NCBI GenBank assembly: GCA_028564925.1
Contig: CM053033.1
Coordinates: forward strand, 79,120,073-79,184,072
Reading direction: 5' to 3'
DNA from: Lithobates sylvaticus
Lineage: Eukaryota; Chordata; Amphibia; Anura; Ranidae
DNA length: 64,000 bases
Made by a program: the position numbers and the translations under genes
Part shown: piece after piece, positions 32,192 through 43,469 of the stretch
Numbering within the stretch: the stretch's first letter is position 1
How the letters are laid out: the number at the start of each line of letters is the position of its first letter
Notes under the pieces: generated by a model
The model's input: the letters and a program-made list of their open reading frames with translations, nothing else
The model's database searches: none
What the model was told of the DNA's origin: nothing

Positions 32192-33215
32192 TATAAAGAG
32201 AACCATCTATACATAAAGAGAATCATCTATATATAAAGAGAACCATCTATATATAAAGAGAACCATCTATACATAAAGGGAATCATCTATATATAAAGAG
32301 AACCATCTATATATAAAGAGAATCATCTATACATAAAGAGAATCATCTATATATAAAGAGAACCATCTATATATAAAGAGAACCATCTATATCTAAAGAG
32401 AACCATCTATATATAAAGAGAATCATCTATATCTAAAGAGAACCATCTACATATAAAGAGAACCATCTATATATAAAGAGAACCATCTATACATAAAGAG
32501 AACCATCTATATATAAAGAGAACCATCTATATATAAAGAGAACCATCTATACATAAAGAGAACCATCTATATATAAAGGGAATCATCTATACATAAAGAG
32601 AACCATCTATATATAAAGAGAACCATCTATATATAAAGAGAATCATCTATATCTAAAGAGAACCATCTACATATAAAGAGAACCATCTATATATAAAGAG
32701 AATCATCTATATATAAAGAGAACCATCTATATATAAAGAGAATCATCTATACATAAAGAGAACCATCTATACATAAAGAGAACCATCTATATATGAAAAG
32801 AACCATCTATACATAAAGAGAACCATCTATATATAAAGAGAATCATCTATACATAAAGAGAACCATCTATACATAAAGAGAACCATCTATATATAAAGAG
32901 AATCATCTATACATAAAGAGAACCATCTATACATAAAGAGAACCATCTATATATGAAAAGAACCATCTATACATAAAGAGAACCATCTATATATAAAAAG
33001 AACCATCTATACATAAAGAGAACCATCTATATATAAACAGAACCATCTATACATAAAGAGAACCATCTATATATAAAGAGAACCATCTATACATAAAGAG
33101 AACCATCTATATATGAAGAGAACCATCTATATATAAAGAGAACCGTCTATACATAAAGAGAACCATCTATATATAAAGAGAACCATCTATACATAAAGAG
33201 AACAATCTATATGTA
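32192..33215. repeat. 20-bp minisatellite, duplicate array
   Basis: About 51 units of AAAGAGAACCATCTATAYAT. It starts like the array at 28937 and ends abruptly in the middle of a Tc1-like element. Confidence 0.96.
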
Positions 33216-34209
33216 GCTCCCCAGTGCCGGCAGCACTCATGCAGCCCCAGACCATGACACTCCCACCACCATGCTTGACTGTAGGCAAGACACACTTGTC
33301 TTTGTACTCCTCACCTGGTTGCTGCCACACACACACTTGACACCATCTGAACCAAATAAGTTTATCTTGGTCTCATCAGACCACAGGATATGGTTCCAGT
33401 AATACATGTCCTTAGTCTGCTTGTCTTCAGCAAATTGTTTGCAGGCTTTCTTGTGCATCATCTTTAGAAGAGGCTTCCTTCTGGGACGACGTTCATGGAG
33501 ATCAATTTGATGCAGTGTGCGGCGTATGGTCTGAGCACTGACAGGCTGACCCCCCACCCCTTCAACCTCTGCAGAAATGCTGGCAGCACTCATACATCTA
33601 TTTCCCAAAAACAACCTCTGGATATGACGCTGAGCACGTGCACTCAACTTCTTGGTTGACCATGGCGAGGCCTGTTCTGAGTGGAACCTGTCCTATTAAA
33701 CCGCTGTATGGTCTTGGCCACCGTGCTGCAGCTGAGTTTCAGGGTCTTGGCAATCTTCTTATAGCCTAGGCCATATTTATGTAGAGCAACAATTTTTTTT
33801 TTTTAGATCCTCAGAGAGTTCTTTGCCATGAGGTGCCACATTGAACTTTCAGTGACCAGTATGAGAGAGTGAGAGCGATAACACCAAATTTAACACACCT
33901 GCTCCCCATTCACACCTGAGACCTTGTAACACTAATGAGTCACATGACAACGGGAGGGAAAATGGCTAATTGGCAGCCCAATTTGGACATTTTCACTTAG
34001 GGTGTACTCACTTTTGTTGAAAGCGGTTTAGACATTAATGGATGTTTGTTGAGTTATTTTGAGGGGACAGAAAATTTACACTGTTATACAAGCTGTACAC
34101 GCACTACTTTACATTGTAGCAAAGTGTAATTTCTTCAGTGTTGTCACATGAAAAGGTATAATAAAATATTTACAAAGATGTGAGGAGTATACTCACTTTT
34201 GTGAGATAC
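33216..34209 (-). pseudogene. Tc1-like transposase remnant with its 5' end
   Basis: On the minus strand, the terminal region (34209 down to about 33870, same end as at 1-168 and 57548) is followed by a helix-turn-helix-type N-terminal half and the start of the DDE domain. The piece LWSDETKINLFGSDG (near 33370) carries the first catalytic Asp. HGGGSVMVWGC-type sequence follows in another frame near 33260. The C-terminal half, with the other catalytic acids, is missing: the gene stops at the minisatellite edge. At least one frameshift and an in-frame stop are present. Tc1 transposases are about 340 residues, and roughly half remains. Not functional. Confidence 0.85.
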
Positions 34210-34214
34210 TATAT

Positions 34215-35440
34215 ATATATATATACTGTATATAATATTTTATTTTTACATGATACATATGCTAACCAGAAGGGGGCAGTGTTTACACAATTATAATGGT
34301 CAGGTTCCTCATATTGTAAGGCTGAGGCGGCTATACGATGGGTGTATTGCAGTTCAGTTGGAGACAAGTTGTGGCCAGGGATACGCGAGGCCCACTACAC
34401 AAATGAATACATACTTCAAGACTGAGACTTCCTTCTGTCTGGTTATATTGTTATTTTAGCTCACAGAAACAGCAAATAAAATGAAAGCATACTTAGAGGA
34501 TAATCTGTCCTCAGTGCATATTCAGCTGTGCGTACATACAGCTTCTGGCCTGCACAGTATCATTGGTTGTTATGGTGCAAATGGATGCATGCAACATAAT
34601 AATCAATGACACGGTGTCCTAGCAATCAGTGGCGCTGTACGTCTGCCCCGTCCTAGCAACCAATGTATGGCTGTCAGCCTCCTAGCAACCAGTGATGGGA
34701 GGGGAATCAGGGACAAATGGCCACCACAGGTAGCATTTCCCCCCTGCTTGGCCCTGTATATGTGTGTGTGTTAATTCACGAAGGATAATAGTAACTCTGA
34801 GAGATCCATGTTATATTTGCAGCAATAAAGTCTCATGTTGTAGTTGCTCTTGAGGCTCAATGAGTTATATAAATGATTGGCATAGCAGACTTCATGCATC
34901 AGCCAGCTCCATTTTTTTTTAACAAGTAAAGCCAGCTCCATTTTTACATGAATGACTAGATTTGATCTTATTCATACAGCTATTGTTTCATTAAAGCCCT
35001 GAAGTAAAATATATTCTTCAGGAACAACATGTTGAACCAACAGTGGCATCTAAGCAGCTCTCATGCACTATAGATCTGTATGCAGTTTCATAAATTTTTC
35101 TATACACATGGGCATGCAGTGACCTTTCTAAGATTTGCAAATTTCATAATTTGTGTTGCATGACAATTTCTATTTCACCACTAGGGGGCGGTGCAGGCTC
35201 TCCTTTCATGCACACAGATGCTCTGTGGTCAGAAGACTCTTCTACTGTGTGTTGTCACACTGATAATGGAAGCACAAGCAGCTGCACAAACAATGCTCTG
35301 CACATTCTTTCACATTTTGAAAAGGCATACAAATCCCACCGTTTTGAATCATCTTTATGAATCAAAGATCACTCAATATTTCAACAACTTGTGACACTGT
35401 AACCTAATAAGATAATCAGTGCAAATAAGTTACCAACACG
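34215..35440. other. Unassigned sequence
   Basis: No gene or element end is recognised. CCTAGCAACCA-type phrases recur near 34620, 34655 and 34683, suggesting a short decayed tandem repeat. Confidence 0.45.
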
Positions 35441-35442
35441 TA

Positions 35443-36212
35443 CAGGCGTTTAACACACACATTCATATTAAAAGAGAAAGTTTCAGGAAAAAAACTAAAA
35501 TTTTAAATAAGGAAATTTGAAGCAAAATAAGGGTCAGTGCCCACCTGCAGCCTCACTATTGCCATCAATGCAGCCTGATCAATGCCTATCTGCAGCCTCA
35601 CAAGTGCCATCAATGCAGCAGCCTCACCTTTGCCGTCAATGCAGCAGCCTCACCATTGCCTTCAATGCAGCAGCCTCACCATTGCCATCAATGCAGCAGC
35701 CTCACCATTGCCATCAATGCAGCAGCCTCACCATTGCCATCAATGCAGCAGCCTCATTATTGCCTTCAATGCAGCAGCCTCACCATTGCCATCAATGCAA
35801 CAGCCTCACAACTGCCTTCAATGCAGCAGCCTCACAATTGCCTTCATTGCATCAGCCTCACCATTGCCTTCAATGCAGCAGCCTTAACATTGCCATCAGT
35901 GCAGCCTGATCGATGCCCATCTGCAGCCTAGAGTGGACAGGGAGGGGGTGGGGCGAGCGGCGACAGATTACATACAGTGAGAATCACCTATGATAGACAG
36001 AACAGTGGTCCAATGGCGGCCCAGGAGACAGGAATTCCTATTACAGAGGCCACCAAGTAAACAGGAGATTCTCACTTTATGTAATATGATGGCGCTCGCC
36101 CGCCCCCTCCCTGTCCCCTCCGAGGTAGCTAAAATTGAAGTATCTGCGTATAACACGCATGCGCTATTTGCACCCGATTTTCAGGGTGAAAAGGTGCGTG
36201 TTATACGCCAAT
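35443..36212. mobile_element. Inverted-repeat element GGCGTATAACACGCAC
   Basis: The left end GGCGTTTAACACACAC and the right end, reversed, GGCGTATAACACGCAC bound about 770 bp. Inside are a 26-bp minisatellite and an imperfect hairpin (GTGAGAATCACC near 35978, GGAGATTCTCAC near 36062). A poly(A)-like AATAAATAC lies at the right edge. The superfamily is not clear, as I see no convincing target duplication. Confidence 0.65.
35540..35930. repeat. 26-bp minisatellite
   Basis: Units of GCAGCAGCCTCACCATTGCC plus ATCAAT, about 14 copies. It is close to the 24-bp array at 18446, although the host element is different. Confidence 0.93.
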
Positions 36213-36550
36213 AAATACAATATTTATTTTGTGTATTTTTCGACAACAAGAGTTTGCTGGAAAAGTTAAACTTTGTTCAAAAGCAGCTCATAGCTGTGTA
36301 AGGGCTTATTCACATGCCCTGTAAACGTGTAGACCCAATTATTTATTTTTCTGTTCTCGTGCTGAGCTGCATGCAGGCAGCCCATATAAGTGAAAGAACA
36401 CACCGGCTGTTTGTTCTCACCCATACAAGTACACAGAGACAGGTGCAAAGATCTGGATGGCTCTTGACTAAATGTACAGAAAATTAAAATGTAAATTTCT
36501 GTTTTATGAACAGCGTTAAATAGACAATGATAATACAGTTTGATGGTAAC
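36213..36550. other. Unassigned sequence
   Basis: GGGCTTATTCACATGCCC at 36301 looks like one end of a TTCACAT-type MITE, but no partner end was found. No gene. Confidence 0.4.
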
Positions 36551-37340
36551 GAGTAAACTGATTTCTCTTCCCCTCATGGTAACGCAGTTCCCATTACTTG
36601 GGCAGCGTTACCGCAATTACAACTACTGCCCGGGAGGCCCGGCATGGCCACGCTGCCTGGCCATTCATTCCGCCGCGGGGAGGGGGGCTTTCGCCCGCTG
36701 AGCAGAGGCTGAGACTCAGAGAGACTGTCTGGACCGCCCCATCCCGCCCGCCTATCCAGAGAGAGAGAATGTAGGGAGGCGGGGCGGAAACTGAAAAATG
36801 AAGTCAGCTGACCAGCTGACACCAATTGAGTGAAGGGGAGGGTTTCTCTCTCTCCCCATGAAGAAAGGCATCCCTGGAGGCATTCAAGTAAGGGACTGTC
36901 TGACGATTCGAATTGCAGTGCAATCGACCCATCCCAAGTCCTCCACCACCTCTGCTTCTTACTGATCCCATCCCTACCCACCCACCATCACTTCTACAAC
37001 AGAGGTGATGGGGGGGATAGGGTAGGGATGAGATCAGTGGTGGTGGGGGGTGGGATCAGTAAGAGGCAGAGATGGTGGTGGGAGAGGATGGCACCACCAC
37101 CGCTGCCACCCCCCCCCAAGTACCACCGCTGCCTAACACCCCCCACAAGTACCACCGCTGCCACTCCTCAAGTACCACCGCTGCCACCCCTCAAGTACCA
37201 CCGCTGCCACCCCTGTCACAGTTACTTTGCTGAGTAACTAATTACTTTTCCAATGTAGTAACCAAGTTACTAACGCAATTACTTTTTGGAAGAAGTCATT
37301 TGTAACTAATTACTTTTTTAAAGTAAGATGACCAACACTG
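36551..37340. mobile_element. hAT-like element with CAGTGTTGG end (left side unclear)
   Basis: The right end reads GATGACCAACACTG. Before it stand repeats of TAACTAATTACTTTT, typical of vertebrate elements whose termini are rich in GTTACT/AGTAAC. The left part shows GGTAACGCAGTTCCCATTAC near 36577 but no clean terminus. A CACCACCGCTGCC array lies inside. It abuts the Tc1-like element directly. Confidence 0.5.
37081..37216. repeat. Minisatellite CAAGTACCACCGCTGCCACC
   Basis: About five units of 23-27 bp. Confidence 0.85.
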
Positions 37341-38775
37341 GTCTCTACCAGCTTTGCACATCTAGAGAGTGAAATTTCTGCCCATTCTTCTTTGCAAAAT
37401 AGCTCAAGCTTTGTCAGATTGTATGAAGAGCGTGTGTGAACAGCAATTTTCAAGTCTTGCCACACATTCTCAATTGGATTTAGGTCTGAAATTTGACTGG
37501 GCTATTCTAACACATTAATATGCTTTGATCTAAACCATTCCATTGTAGATCTGGCTGTATGTTTAGGGTCGTTGTTCTGCTGGAAGGTGAACCTCCGCCC
37601 CAGTCTCAAGTCTTTTGCAGACTCTAAAGCCCCATACACACGGTCGGACTTTTTCATGGATTCTGTCCGATCGGACAAGGTTGTTGAAAAATCAGACCGT
37701 GTGTATGCACCATCGGACAGTGTTTGTCGGTTTGACCGACGGACAAAGTCTTATCTCCTGCTGGAAAGATTTGCCGTCAACACGGTCCGATCACACCAAA
37801 TCCGATCGTGTGTACGGTTGTCCGACCGGACAAAGTGCCACGCATGCTCAGATCACATTACAAGACCAAAGCTATTGGCTACTAGCCTCTACGCAGTCCC
37901 GTCGTAGGCAACAATCGTCACCGCGTTCAGAATGATCGGATTTTCCGACAACTTTGTCCGACCGTGTGTACGCAAAACCAACATCGGACAAAGTATGACG
38001 GACATGGTCCGACGGACCTGGTCCGCGGATTGTCCGACCGTGTGTATGGGGCTTAACAGGTTTTCTTTTAAGATTGTATTTGGCTTCATCCATCTTCCCA
38101 TCAACTCTGACCAGCTTCCCTGTCCCTGCTGAAGAAAAGCATCTCCACAACATGATGCTGCCACCACCATGTTTCACGGTGGGGATGGTGTGTTCAGGGT
38201 GATGTGAAGTGTTCGTTTTCCACCACACATAGGGTTTTGCTTTTAGGCCAGAATGTTAAATTTTGGTATCATCTGACCATAGCACCTTCTTGCGCAAGTT
38301 TTCTTTGTCCCCCACATGGCTTCCCACAAACTGCAGACGGGACTTCTTATGGCTTTCTTTCACAAATAGCTTTCTTCTTGCCACTATTCCATAAAGGCCA
38401 GATTTGTGGAGTGCACGACTAATAGTTGTCCTGTGGACAGATTCTCCCACCTGAGCTGTGGATCTCTGAAGCTCCTCCAGAGTTACTATGGGCCTCTTGG
38501 CTGCTCCTCTGATTAATGCTCTTTTGCTTTTCAGTTTAGGCGGATGGCCATGCCTTGGTAGGTTTGCAGTTGTACCATACTCTTTCCATTTTTGGATGAT
38601 GGATTGAACAGTGCTCTGTGGGATGTTCAAAGCTTGGGATATTTTTTTATAACCTAACCCTGATTTAAACTTCTCCACAACTTTATCCCTAACCTGTCTG
38701 ATGTGTTAGGTGACTTCTGAAGGCAATTGGTTCCACTAGATTTTAGTTAGGGTTTATCAGAGTAACAGGGGCTAA
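37341..38775 (-). pseudogene. Tc1-like transposase remnant (copy II), interrupted by a MITE
   Basis: The minus strand encodes a Tc1-type transposase. The piece at 38678-38256 starts MEKFKSGLGYKKISQAL and includes the helix-turn-helix DNA-binding region (IPQSTVQSIIQKWK) and the first catalytic Asp in [24 protein letters not shown] follows (near 38190-38140), then a 426-bp MITE at 37628-38053, then the C-terminal part with SDLNPIENVW (near 37460), the region of the last catalytic residue. Both transposon termini are missing. The interruption and stop codons make it inactive. It shares its target site with the element at 49334 in the other Tc1 copy. Confidence 0.9.
37628..38053. mobile_element. 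PIF/Harbinger-like MITE AGCCCCATACACAC, nested in Tc1
   Basis: 426 bp, ends AGCCCCATACACACGGTCGG and CCGTGTGTATGGGGCT, flanked by TAA on both sides (37625-37627 and 38054-38056). It is the same family as 1213 and 48551. Confidence 0.92.
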
Positions 38776-38955
38776 ATGCCAGGTGCGCGGTGTGCCACTA
38801 TTTATATTGGCATGGGGCAAGGTCACCGGAGGCACGCCTCTTGTGATCTCACTGCCCATCATGCCCCGTTGGGCAGGGTCTCTGGATGATGTCACACGGT
38901 GACCCCGCCCCATTCCAATATAAGTAGTGGCACACCACGCATCCGGCATTAGAGC
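38770..38955. mobile_element. Small foldback MITE with GGTGTGCCACT arms
   Basis: Arms of about 55 bp share GGTGTGCCACTA, TTATATTGG and ATGGGGC and enclose about 70 bp. Its left edge is the point where the Tc1 copy II is cut off. Confidence 0.75.
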
Positions 38956-39014
38956 GGGAGAGAGTGTCGAGTCAAGATCAGAAGAAGAACAGAGGGAGAA
39001 GACAGCGGAGAAGA

Positions 39015-39802
39015 CGGGCAAAAGAGCGAGCCTTGTTTGAAAAGAATACTCTGCACTATGTATGGCGCAAAAGGGACACAGCTTACCAACATCATAACAT
39101 CATCCCAAAGGTGAAGTATGGTGGAGGGAACATCATGATTTGGGCTTGCTTTGCTGCCTCAGGGCACAGACCACTTACCATCATCGAGGGGAATAGGAAT
39201 TCCCACATTTATTAAAAATATCCTACAGGATAATGTCAGGGTAGCTGTGCTCCAGCTGAAGCTCAGTAGAAGTTGGATGATGCAGAAAGACAATGACGCT
39301 AAGTATTGAAGTAAATCCACCACAGACTGGCTTCAGATAAAAAAGTGTACCTATTGGAGTGGCCAAGTCACAGCCCAGACCTTAACCCCATAGAGATGCT
39401 GTGGAATGACCTTAAGAGAGCCATTTAAACCAAACAACCTACAAATGTGTCTGAGCTGAAACAGTTTTGTAAAGAGGAATGGTCAAACAATCCTCCTGAA
39501 CATTGTGCAGGTCTTATCCAGGGCAACCGAAAGTGTCTGCTTAAAGTCATTGCTGCCAAAGGAGGTCGGACAAGCTATTATCCTCAAGGGTTCACTGACT
39601 TTTTCCTCTGTCACTGTAAATGATTAATGGGTGTGTTCAATAAAGACATGAGAAATTTGATTGTATGTGTGTTATCTGCTTAAGCACATTGTGTTTGTAT
39701 GTTGCTATGTGTACTTAGATGAGGATCAGATCACATTTTTATTGCAAATTACTGCAGAAAACCAGTTAATTCCAATAGGTTCACATACATTTAATTTCTA
39801 TT
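39015..39802 (+). pseudogene. Second-type Tc1-like transposase remnant (3' part)
   Basis: The plus strand encodes the C-terminal half of another Tc1-type transposase. YVWRKRDTAYQHHNII and KVKYGGGNIMIWACF lie at 39055-39150, and [16 protein letters not shown] near 39355-39405. Stops and frame changes separate the parts. The downstream terminal region includes CAATAAAGACATGAGAAATT. The N-terminal DNA-binding part is absent. Its sequence differs from the copies at 37341 and 46916, so it is another family. Confidence 0.85.
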
Positions 39803-40047
39803 GCATACATTATACATTGTATATACGATATAATAATAATATATAACTATGCTGAGAAGTTAGAAATATAAAAAATTATAATGTGCAACAGTAGTGGGAC
39901 ATTGGAGTGTAAGCAACCAGGGCCGTCTTTAATATTGACTGGACCCTGGGCAAACATTTTCTTGCCTTCCATGCATTTTTGCTCTCCACCTGCTCTGAGA
40001 CATTCAATAAATAGCAGCTAGACTCAAAATCAGTTTACTGAATCAGA

Positions 40048-40410
40048 TTAGGCAGCGATTGGTTGCCAGAGGTTACAGTATATCATTACCGCTCACTGAT
40101 TGGCTGCTAGAGGTTACTGCACACATTATGGCTCACTTATTATTTGCTAGAGGTTACAACACATGACTTCTGATAGTTGATTGGTTGCTAGAGATTACTG
40201 TACATCAATACTGCTCACTGATTGGTTGCTAGAGGTTACTGGACATCCTTACCACTTACTAATTGGTTGCTAGAGGTTACTGCACATTATTACTGCTCAC
40301 TGATTGGTTCCTATAGATTACAGCATATCCTTACCGCTCAATGATTGGTTGCAAGAGGTTAGTGCACTTTATGACTGCTCACTGATTGGTTTCTAAAGGT
40401 TACAGCACAT
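40048..40410. promoter_or_regulatory. 41-bp tandem array carrying CCAAT boxes
   Basis: About nine units of GCTCACTGATTGGTTGCTAG plus AGGTTACTGCACATCATTACC. Eight contain ATTGG in a context (reverse AACCAATCAG) that fits the known NF-Y consensus. The spacing is close to four helical turns. Binding and function are not shown. Confidence 0.7.
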
Positions 40411-40654
40411 CATCTCCTCACTACCTGCCCACCATGGACTTGGAAGGTGAGGGGACCCATCAATAGACAGAAAATTCCTAGAAACCCTAAAACTCCTGGG
40501 ATTAGTGGCAATGCTGGGGGAGGGGGGGTGATCAGTGGCAATGCCGGGGGGTTAATCGGGTCAGTGGCAGTGGGGTGGGATTAGTTAGGAGGCAGTACAA
40601 TGTGGCAAATTCTGAATCATGTAGAGCAAAGCTGGAAATCTTTGGCAATTATAT

Positions 40655-40950
40655 AGTGGGGGATTCTACACTGACCACCAATGTAATGGGGAATTTACAA
40701 TGACCACCAATGTGAGGGGGGATTTACACTGACCACCAATGTGAGGGGGAATTTGCACTGACCACAATGTAATGGGGGATTTTACACCACCCACCAATAT
40801 AAAGAGGGATTTCTCTACTGACAGCAATGTAATAGGAGCATTTACACCAGCCACCAGTGTAAGGGGGAATATACAATGACCTCCATGTAAGGGGGAAGTT
40901 ATACTGACAACCATTGTCAAGGAGATTTGTACTGACCACCAATGTTTTTT
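40655..40950. repeat. Roughly 30-bp minisatellite
   Basis: Units of the type ACTGACCACCAATGTGAGGG plus GGAATTTAC, about ten, variable. Single related units recur near 41910-41990. Confidence 0.85.
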
Positions 40951-42650
40951 TTGTGAAATGGTAGGGGTATGATTGGGTACCCCCTTACCAATTCACACAG
41001 GGGGGGGGGGTGGCCAGGATCTGGGGGTCCCCTTGTTAAAGGGGCCTTCCAGATTCCGATAAGCCCCCTGCCCGTATACCCCCACAAACACCAGGCAAGG
41101 GTTGTGGGGATGAGGCCTTTGTCCCCATCAAGATGGGGACAAGGTGCTTTGGGGTCAGACCCCAAAGCACCCTCCCCATGTTGAGGGCATGGGGCCTGGT
41201 ACAGTTCAGGAGTGGAGATTCTTGTCCCCCCCCCTCTTTTCCTGCGGCCTGCCTGGTTGCATGCTCGGATGAGGGTCTGGTATGGATTTTGGGGGGGGCC
41301 CTACACCATTTTTTTTTTAATTTGGCGCAGGGTTCCCGTTAATTTCCATATCAGACCTGAAGGGCCTGGTATGGATTTTAGGGGGACCCCAAGCAATTGT
41401 TTTTAAAATGTTGGTTTGGGGTTCCCCTTAATATTCATACCAGACCCAAAGGGCCTGGTAATGGACTGGGGGGGTCCCATGCTATTTTTTTCAATACGTT
41501 TTATCTATATTGCCAAGACCCGTCAATTCATTACAGCCGCAATCAGTTTTAAATTACAATTTTTCCTTTAGAAATTTGATTTTGCTATGGTACTGTTATA
41601 AACACGTCTAAAAGTGTGCCACTTTTCAGGCATACTATAGACACCCCCCAGGCATGATATTTAAAGGAATATTTATTTTGATTGTTTCACTTTAAGCATT
41701 AAAAAAAATCACTGCTCCCGAAAAAACGTCAGTTTTTTTTTAAAAAAATTTGCATTGATACATGTCCCCTGAGGCAGAACCCAGGTCCCCAAACACTTTT
41801 TATGACAATAACTTGCATATAAGCCTTTAAAATTAGCACTTTTGATTTTTCATGTTTGTGTCTCATAGACTTTAAGGGTGTCCGTGTGTTCTGCCGAAGG
41901 GGGGCCTTCACACTGACCACTAGTGTGAATGAAAGGATTGTACACCAAGCCCCAATGTAATGAGAAGATTTACACTGACCACCAATGTAACTGAGACATT
42001 TAGCCTGCATTCACATTTGTGTGTGTTGGGAAGGCATGCAAAAATCGCACAGGAATTTGCTGCCCTTTAGCACATATACAGTAGTGCCATTAATTGTTAA
42101 TGACACCCTTATGCATCTGCTGATATGTGCGTATTCACATGCACCAAAATTCACAGTGCTGAGGCACCATGTTATTTTGAAAAAGGGTTCCACCTCCAAT
42201 TTGCTTACCTTTTGCAGAACAGGATGATATTAGGGTAATGGCCACATTTGTAGGCAGGACTTTCAAGAATGCCCCTTTTACCTCACCAGTGGGCAGCATT
42301 CAGCAGAAGTGATGGTGGATTTGACCTCAGGGGGGCATGATATACATATTAATGCCGCCTTTATTTACATATCAATGCCAAGAGCAGCAGCTATTTACAT
42401 ATCAATGCAGGTTATTTACATGTAAACACAGGGTCTGCAGGTAAGTCGTCTGTACATGGCAATAGGGAAGAACTAGGCAGCTGGGCAGCATTAGCAACAG
42501 AACTTCACACTGGACTCGGCAGCACGGGACTAAAACTTCAAGGGACAAGGAAATTTAAACTGGGATAGTTGGCAAGTATGAGGCAGCAATACTGGGGCCC
42601 AGAGCAGCTTCCCCCTTTTGCCCTGTCTTAAAGATGGCCCTGTAAGCAAC

Positions 42651-43465
42651 TATGGTACAGAAACTGATGTGAATGGTAAGATGTTCTCTGTACAGCTCCA
42701 CAAAATATCTCAGAGCTATGCAAATGTTCAATAATAACAATAGTGTGTAATTGTGATGAAACATTAAAGTGTTAAACTCCCTTGGTGCAGAGACTGATGG
42801 GACTGGCACAGTGTTCTCTGTATAGCACTGCAGAATACGTCAGAGACAAATAATGATAAGATATATCAAATCTAAGAAAGAATAATACATTAAAAAATCA
42901 ACAATATCAAAATCAATAATAATCATTTTGCATATGATGTAGGAGAAATGTTAGCAGCTGGAGAACATCTGTATGGAGTGAGAGCAATCTCATCAACTGA
43001 TAGCAGGCAACCATTAACACTAGAAAAAAGGCAGCCTGAAATGTATCTCTTCTGATAAAGATGAATGGAGATGAGTAGGAGCCCCTGTTCATGCCTCGTA
43101 GGAAGTTGCACAGGGAAGGGGGCACACAGAAGGTTAATCCCTCTAACTACCCCAGTATTGTCCCAGTGGGGGGTAATCAGTGGGAGCACAAGCTGACCTA
43201 ACGGATTAACAATGAGAATATCAACAGTTTTGAAGGCTGTGAACACGTCAGCCAAAACGCGCTCAAAGGAGGAAATCTACAGATTGTGAAAAACCTTATT
43301 GAATATCAACAGTTGACAAATTCTAAGTTGGTTTATACAAAAAAAAATTTCAATACCAGCTTTACAGAATATTCACATTGGAGAAGTATCTGTGAGTTTA
43401 TTAATCCACCAAAAACTTTTATTGCTCAGAAACTCCAGTAGAGAGTTTACCTGCAGACATTTCTG
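42651..43465. other. Dispersed repeat and unassigned sequence
   Basis: CTCCACAAAATATCTCAGAG near 42695 and CACTGCAGAATACGTCAGAG near 42826 are two units of a decayed repeat of about 130 bp. The rest is unassigned. GTCAGCCAAAACGCGC at 43249 faintly resembles the GAAACGCG motif. Confidence 0.4.
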
Positions 43466-43469
43466 TCAC

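Larger units (their letters stand above)
39918..42642. mobile_element. hAT-like element CAGGGCCGTCTTTAA, 2.7 kb
   Basis: The ends CAGGGCCGTCTTTAA and TTAAAGATGGCCCTG are flanked by a perfect 8-bp duplication TAAGCAAC (39910-39917 and 42643-42650). It contains a 41-bp array, a roughly 30-bp array, and a 420-bp module (41420-41842) shared with the hAT-like element at 51636. No transposase is recognised. Confidence 0.92.

Noticed and set aside
28937-33215. CRISPR-like regular array
   Set aside because: The 20-bp units are directly adjacent with no unique spacers, and the setting is vertebrate-like. It is a minisatellite.
36574-36981. 135-residue frame with Ser/Pro-rich composition, a possible host exon
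   Set aside because: It lies in a repeat with hAT-like right end and has no recognisable domain or splice pattern.
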